From Candidatus Poribacteria bacterium (GTDB taxonomy: Bacteria > Poribacteria > WGA-4E > PCPOR2b), in NCBI GenBank assembly GCA_027296925.1, contig JAPUIP010000849.1:1-7790 (forward strand): a DNA stretch of 7,790 nt, read 5' to 3'. Positions within the stretch are counted from its first letter, which is position 1, and each line of letters begins with the position of its first letter. Positions 5,368-7,790 of this stretch are shown in pieces. Position numbers and translations under genes: made by a program. The notes below the pieces were generated by a model. The model saw only the letters and a list, made by a program, of their open reading frames with translations. It was not told where the DNA came from and made no database searches.

Positions 5368-7026
5368 ATGAAACCTAAGGAATGGCTACCCCTTTTCCTG
5401 TTTATCTGTTGTTTGTCCACCCTTCTCATCGCTTGCGGTGATGATGACGACGATGATGATGATATCGATGATATACCGACAATCCCCGAAGGTTTGACGG
5501 CACAATCGGAGGTCGATGGCGTCGCCTTGACGTGGCAGAAAAGCGAGAACACAGCGCGTTATAACATCTATCGTAGCGAACAGCAGAACGAAGGATTTAA
5601 ACTGATCGGCACCGCCGATTCAATGGCATTCAAAGATACAACTGCCATCCTAGGTACCGAATACTTCTACAAGGTTGCCGGCGTCAGTCCCAAAACAGAA
5701 GGCATCGAGAATGTAGGGGACAGATCGCCGCCCGTAGCAAGTTTATTCAAGGGCTGTAACATTACTGACCTACAGCGCACAAGTGGCGACGGTCAAGAAG
5801 GAGAAGTAACAGAGATACTGAGAGACTGGCTCGCAGTTGAGGTTTCAGAAGGAAAAGATTCAGCAAAGAAAGTTTGTCCGCGCATTCCGGTCAGATTCGA
5901 AATCACCAAATCGCCACCAGATTCAACGGGCCAAGTTCTCTCAGACGACCAGGGCAACACCGGTGACGAACTACTGGTTCGAACCAATGACAAAGGCGAA
6001 ACCCGTGTCAGGATGAAGCTTGGTAACAAGAGCGGCGATTATGAGGTTACGGCGACGGTTGACGGTTTCAATAAAGTGGTTATCTTCGAATTGACGGCTG
6101 AGCCAGGTCCACCTGACAAATTGATAAAGGTTGATGACGGTCGTCGTCGGGAAGGCGTTGTGGGACAAAAACTCGACCCACCGCTCCGGGTGCGACTGGT
6201 CGATAAACACGAAAACGGTATTCCAGGTGAGCGTGTCGCAGGGGATCTCATCACAGCAACTGTTCCTGAGGTCGAAGATCCTTTTGTCCAAGCAAAGATC
6301 TCCTTTTCAGAAATTGGCCCCGAGGGTTTTGCGGAGGGGGACTTGACCCTCAGTACAAAGGCGGGGGAACAGACGGTCACCGTAGGGTTCGGCAATCTGC
6401 CATCGGAGGTGTCCTTTAGCGTCATTGCGACTCCTAATCGCAGTGAACCCATTATTGTCCCAGTTTCCGACATTTCCCCTCCGACTCGCCCAGCCGGAAC
6501 GGCATTACCGAGTCCGTTCGTCGTCAGAGTTCAAGATAAAGGCACCAACCCTCTTCCGGCTTTCCGTGTTACATTTAGGGTGGTTGAGTCTCCCGACCCG
6601 AAAACAACTGGTGGGAGTGTTTCGACAGATGGGGATGGGCTTGCCAGATTTACCCTGACCCTCGGAGACAAGCCCGGGCAATACATCGTAGAAGCGTTCA
6701 TCACTGCCGAGGAAAAGCAGAAAATTACTTTCATAGCAACTGCAGGGCCCCATACAATTAGACAGATCCTGCAGAACCCAGAAGGATTCAAAGGGAAAGA
6801 GGTCACCCTCTGGGGCGAAGTTGTTAAAGAACATGCGTGTTTTATATTCGGGAAAGTATATACGATTTCCGACGGAACCGGCAAGATCTGCGTTGATCCT
6901 GACCATGACTTTCCTAGGAATGTGAATATCGAAGTCACCGGGAAGGTGAACCTGGCAGGTGACTTGTGCTGCCCATCCGATGCCGATGAGGTGGTACTGA
7001 AAGAGGGTCGGGCCAAAAAAAGATGA
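5368..7026 (+). CDS. Multi-domain lipoprotein: FN3-like, three Ig-like domains, OB-fold-like C-terminus
   Basis: A 552-aa predicted secreted lipoprotein. Residues 1-22 are a signal peptide ending in lipobox L20-I21-A22-Cys23, so it should be lipidated at Cys23. Gly24 and eight Asp (25-32) form an acidic linker to the first fold. Residues about 36-129 look like fibronectin type III (IPTIPEGLTAQSEVDGVALTWQ, ARYNIYRSE, GTEYFYKVAGVS). Three Ig-like segments of the bacterial invasin/Big_1 type follow, at about 130-247, 248-357 and 358-460; two carry a 'D.G...R..L.LG...G.Y.V.A' pattern and the middle one a looser version. The last 92 residues (461-552) resemble an OB-fold: GFKGKEVTLWGEVV, YTISDGTGKICVD, NVNIEVTGKV, with paired cysteines (Cys-Cys) near the end. 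The likely role is cell-surface binding or adhesion; no catalytic motif is seen. AAGGA (5353-5357) lies 10 nt before the ATG. It stands alone on the plus strand. Confidence 0.85.
   Translation: MKPKEWLPLFLFICCLSTLLIACGDDDDDDDDIDDIPTIPEGLTAQSEVDGVALTWQKSENTARYNIYRSEQQNEGFKLIGTADSMAFKDTTAILGTEYFYKVAGVSPKTEGIENVGDRSPPVASLFKGCNITDLQRTSGDGQEGEVTEILRDWLAVEVSEGKDSAKKVCPRIPVRFEITKSPPDSTGQVLSDDQGNTGDELLVRTNDKGETRVRMKLGNKSGDYEVTATVDGFNKVVIFELTAEPGPPDKLIKVDDGRRREGVVGQKLDPPLRVRLVDKHENGIPGERVAGDLITATVPEVEDPFVQAKISFSEIGPEGFAEGDLTLSTKAGEQTVTVGFGNLPSEVSFSVIATPNRSEPIIVPVSDISPPTRPAGTALPSPFVVRVQDKGTNPLPAFRVTFRVVESPDPKTTGGSVSTDGDGLARFTLTLGDKPGQYIVEAFITAEEKQKITFIATAGPHTIRQILQNPEGFKGKEVTLWGEVVKEHACFIFGKVYTISDGTGKICVDPDHDFPRNVNIEVTGKVNLAGDLCCPSDADEVVLKEGRAKKR
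5440..5472 (+). repeat. GAT/GAC triplet tract coding for poly-Asp
   Basis: Eight consecutive Asp codons (GAT GAT GAC GAC, then four GAT) are followed by ATC GAT GAT, right behind the lipobox cysteine. In-frame triplet slippage would change the linker length without breaking the gene. Confidence 0.75.
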
Positions 7027-7107
7027 AAACAGGCTTTGAAACGCCATTTTCGCAGCAGAGATCTCCCGCGATTAGGGTTGGGGTGCCGCCGAAGCGGATA
7101 TAAATAC

Positions 7108-7365
7108 ATGCCAACCACCTATCTTCACGCCGTGCGTCGATTTAACCGCGATGTCCGCTTATATCTGACCACGGCGGCGCTCATCGGGTTCACCGTTGAT
7201 GGCGGCATTTTTTCCGTCCTCTTTAACCTGTATCTGCTGCGCCTCGGTTACCACAGCCTTTTCTTAACCGGTGCAAGCCTGACGGTCATCGGCACGCTGA
7301 TTTTCGCGGCACACTTCCACGCGCATCGAGGGAAGCTTGGCCATCGCAAACACAAGGCGGACTAA
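7108..7365 (+). pseudogene. Internally deleted MFS transporter remnant
   Basis: The 85-aa reading frame starts MPTTYLHAVRRFNRDVRLYL, then TTAALIGFTVDGGIFSVLFN and LYLLRLGY. This is the N-terminal tail and first membrane helix of a major facilitator superfamily transporter; the 'DG(G)...VLFNLYLLRLGY' stretch is characteristic in related MFS proteins. At Tyr48/His49 (about 7249-7254) it passes straight into SLFLTGASLTVIGTLIFAAH and a basic tail (HAHRGKLGHRKHKAD), which look like the last helix and C-terminal tail of the same kind of protein. A normal MFS protein is about 400 aa with 12 helices, so some 10 helices are missing, in frame. It is unlikely to transport. ATG 7108 has no strong ribosome site; an in-frame TTG at 7036 would add 24 unlikely residues. 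Alternative: a genuine small two-helix membrane protein. Confidence 0.6.
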
Positions 7366-7626
7366 AGCGTGGATTGTTACTTCCAAAAACGACTGAGTTG
7401 GCGAGTGGTAAGGAATGGCGATTGAACTTCTATTTCGTCATTCTGAGGCGCTCCGCTTGAGCGTTCCAGGTTTCGTAGGGGCGCCGCTTGCTGCGCCCAC
7501 GACCTGCGCCCAACAACGGCATTGGATTTCTAATGCGGCAAAGTCAACCTAAAACGCACATTGGTATTCCCCCGTGAAACGGGAAATCGAATCGCTGCAC
7601 TTCTTGCGGCTTCATTTGGAGGAGAG
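7366..7626. other. Non-coding region with hairpins
   Basis: This 261-bp stretch has no convincing coding frame. It holds two adjacent GC-rich hairpins (7447-7465 and 7474-7501, separate entry), a small one (CCCGT-GAA-ACGGG, 7571-7583) without a T-tract, and the ribosome site GGAGGAG (7618-7624) of the next gene. A clear promoter was not found. Confidence 0.5.
7447..7501. repeat. Tandem GC-rich hairpins, probable dispersed-repeat remnant
   Basis: First hairpin: GGCGCTC (7447-7453), loop CGCTT, GAGCGTT (7459-7465), 7 bp with two G-T wobbles. Second: GGGCGC (7479-7484), 8-nt loop, GCGCCC (7493-7498), perfect 6 bp, flanked by CGT (7474-7476) and ACG (7499-7501) which can also pair. Both share CCGCTTG around the loop. 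The preceding TCATTCTGAG and the 'CGTAGGGGCG...CGCCCACG' form resemble short intergenic repeats scattered through some bacterial genomes; only one copy of each lies here, so dispersal is inference. Confidence 0.45.
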
Positions 7627-7790
7627 ATGATTCAGAAGTCTTATACCCCACAGGTTCTGTGTATCTGTCTATTTTTCTGTGTCTGTGTGCCCCCTACACC
7701 TGCCCAAGACAAAGAGGAAGTCAGCATCGAAGGCACGCTGCTGATGCTTGATGATAAGACGCCGCATGTGTCGTGTGTGGTTCAAGGCGT
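7627..7790 (+). CDS. Secreted protein of unknown function, N-terminal part only
   Basis: The gene begins at ATG 7627 behind GGAGGAG (7618-7624) and is open to the right edge (54 codons and 2 nt). The start MIQKSYTPQVLCICLFFCVC, followed by VPPTPAQDKEE, is a signal peptide: a short basic region, a hydrophobic core about 10-21 rich in cysteine (Cys12, 14, 18, 20), and a likely signal peptidase I site after Ala26 or Gln27. The visible mature part, VSIEGTLLMLDDKTPHVSC, looks like a beta strand followed by a turn, as in carboxypeptidase-regulatory-like domains ('V.G.V...DG.P...V.V'), but too little is present to assign a family. It lies downstream of the transporter remnant and is exported, like the lipoprotein further upstream. 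Confidence 0.7.
   Translation, partial: MIQKSYTPQVLCICLFFCVCVPPTPAQDKEEVSIEGTLLMLDDKTPHVSCVVQG

Noticed and set aside
6039..7118. Long open frames on the minus strand opposite the lipoprotein gene
   Set aside because: They lack ribosome sites and recognisable domains, and they overlap a plus-strand gene with a clear signal peptide and domain structure. They are shadows of its codon pattern.
7569..7585. Rho-independent terminator at CCCGT-GAA-ACGGG
   Set aside because: The stem is only 5 bp, the loop is 3 nt, and no run of T follows on either strand.

Overview
The window looks like chromosomal DNA of a free-living or host-associated bacterium of middling GC content. It has tightly packed genes, good Shine-Dalgarno sites and sigma70-type promoters. 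Three Gfo/Idh/MocA oxidoreductases, a phytanoyl-CoA-dioxygenase-type (PhyH) gene, an enolase-superfamily gene, a VapBC-type toxin-antitoxin pair and a multi-domain lipoprotein recall genomes of Candidatus Poribacteria and related uncultured groups (Latescibacteria, Planctomycetes), where such families are strongly expanded. That placement is inference from gene content, not proof.

Layout. (1) 1-1346, minus strand: a Gfo/Idh dehydrogenase followed by the first 75 codons of a mandelate racemase/muconate lactonizing enzyme (MR_MLE) homologue. A good promoter (1417-1445) drives them. The dehydrogenase is frameshifted near its end: it stops early at 336, but its family-like C-terminus continues in another frame to 238, where the stop codon merges with the Shine-Dalgarno of the next gene. 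(2) 1474-2220, plus strand: a type II toxin-antitoxin pair (ribbon-helix-helix antitoxin, PIN-domain toxin) with its own promoter and a possible operator. It runs convergently to within 7 bp of the next block. (3) 2228-5252, minus strand: a three-gene operon (Gfo/Idh, PhyH-type dioxygenase, Gfo/Idh) under a TTGTCA-17-TATAGT promoter. (4) 5368-7026, plus strand: a lipoprotein with a poly-Asp linker, an FN3-like domain, three Ig-like domains and a C-terminal OB-fold-like domain. (5) 7108-7365: an apparent remnant of an MFS transporter in which the first membrane segment is joined directly to the last. (6) 7366-7626: non-coding DNA with two adjacent GC-rich hairpins that look like dispersed-repeat remnants. 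(7) 7627-7790: the start of a secreted protein cut by the window edge.

How it fits together: the minus-strand genes combine NAD(P)-dependent dehydrogenases, an Fe(II)/2-oxoglutarate oxygenase and an enolase-superfamily enzyme. This fits catabolism of a carbohydrate or sugar-acid-like compound, but no substrate can be read from the sequence. The toxin-antitoxin pair sits between two parts of this gene set in the opposite orientation and may be a later insertion. I see no tRNA, rRNA, CRISPR array, intact transposase or phage gene.
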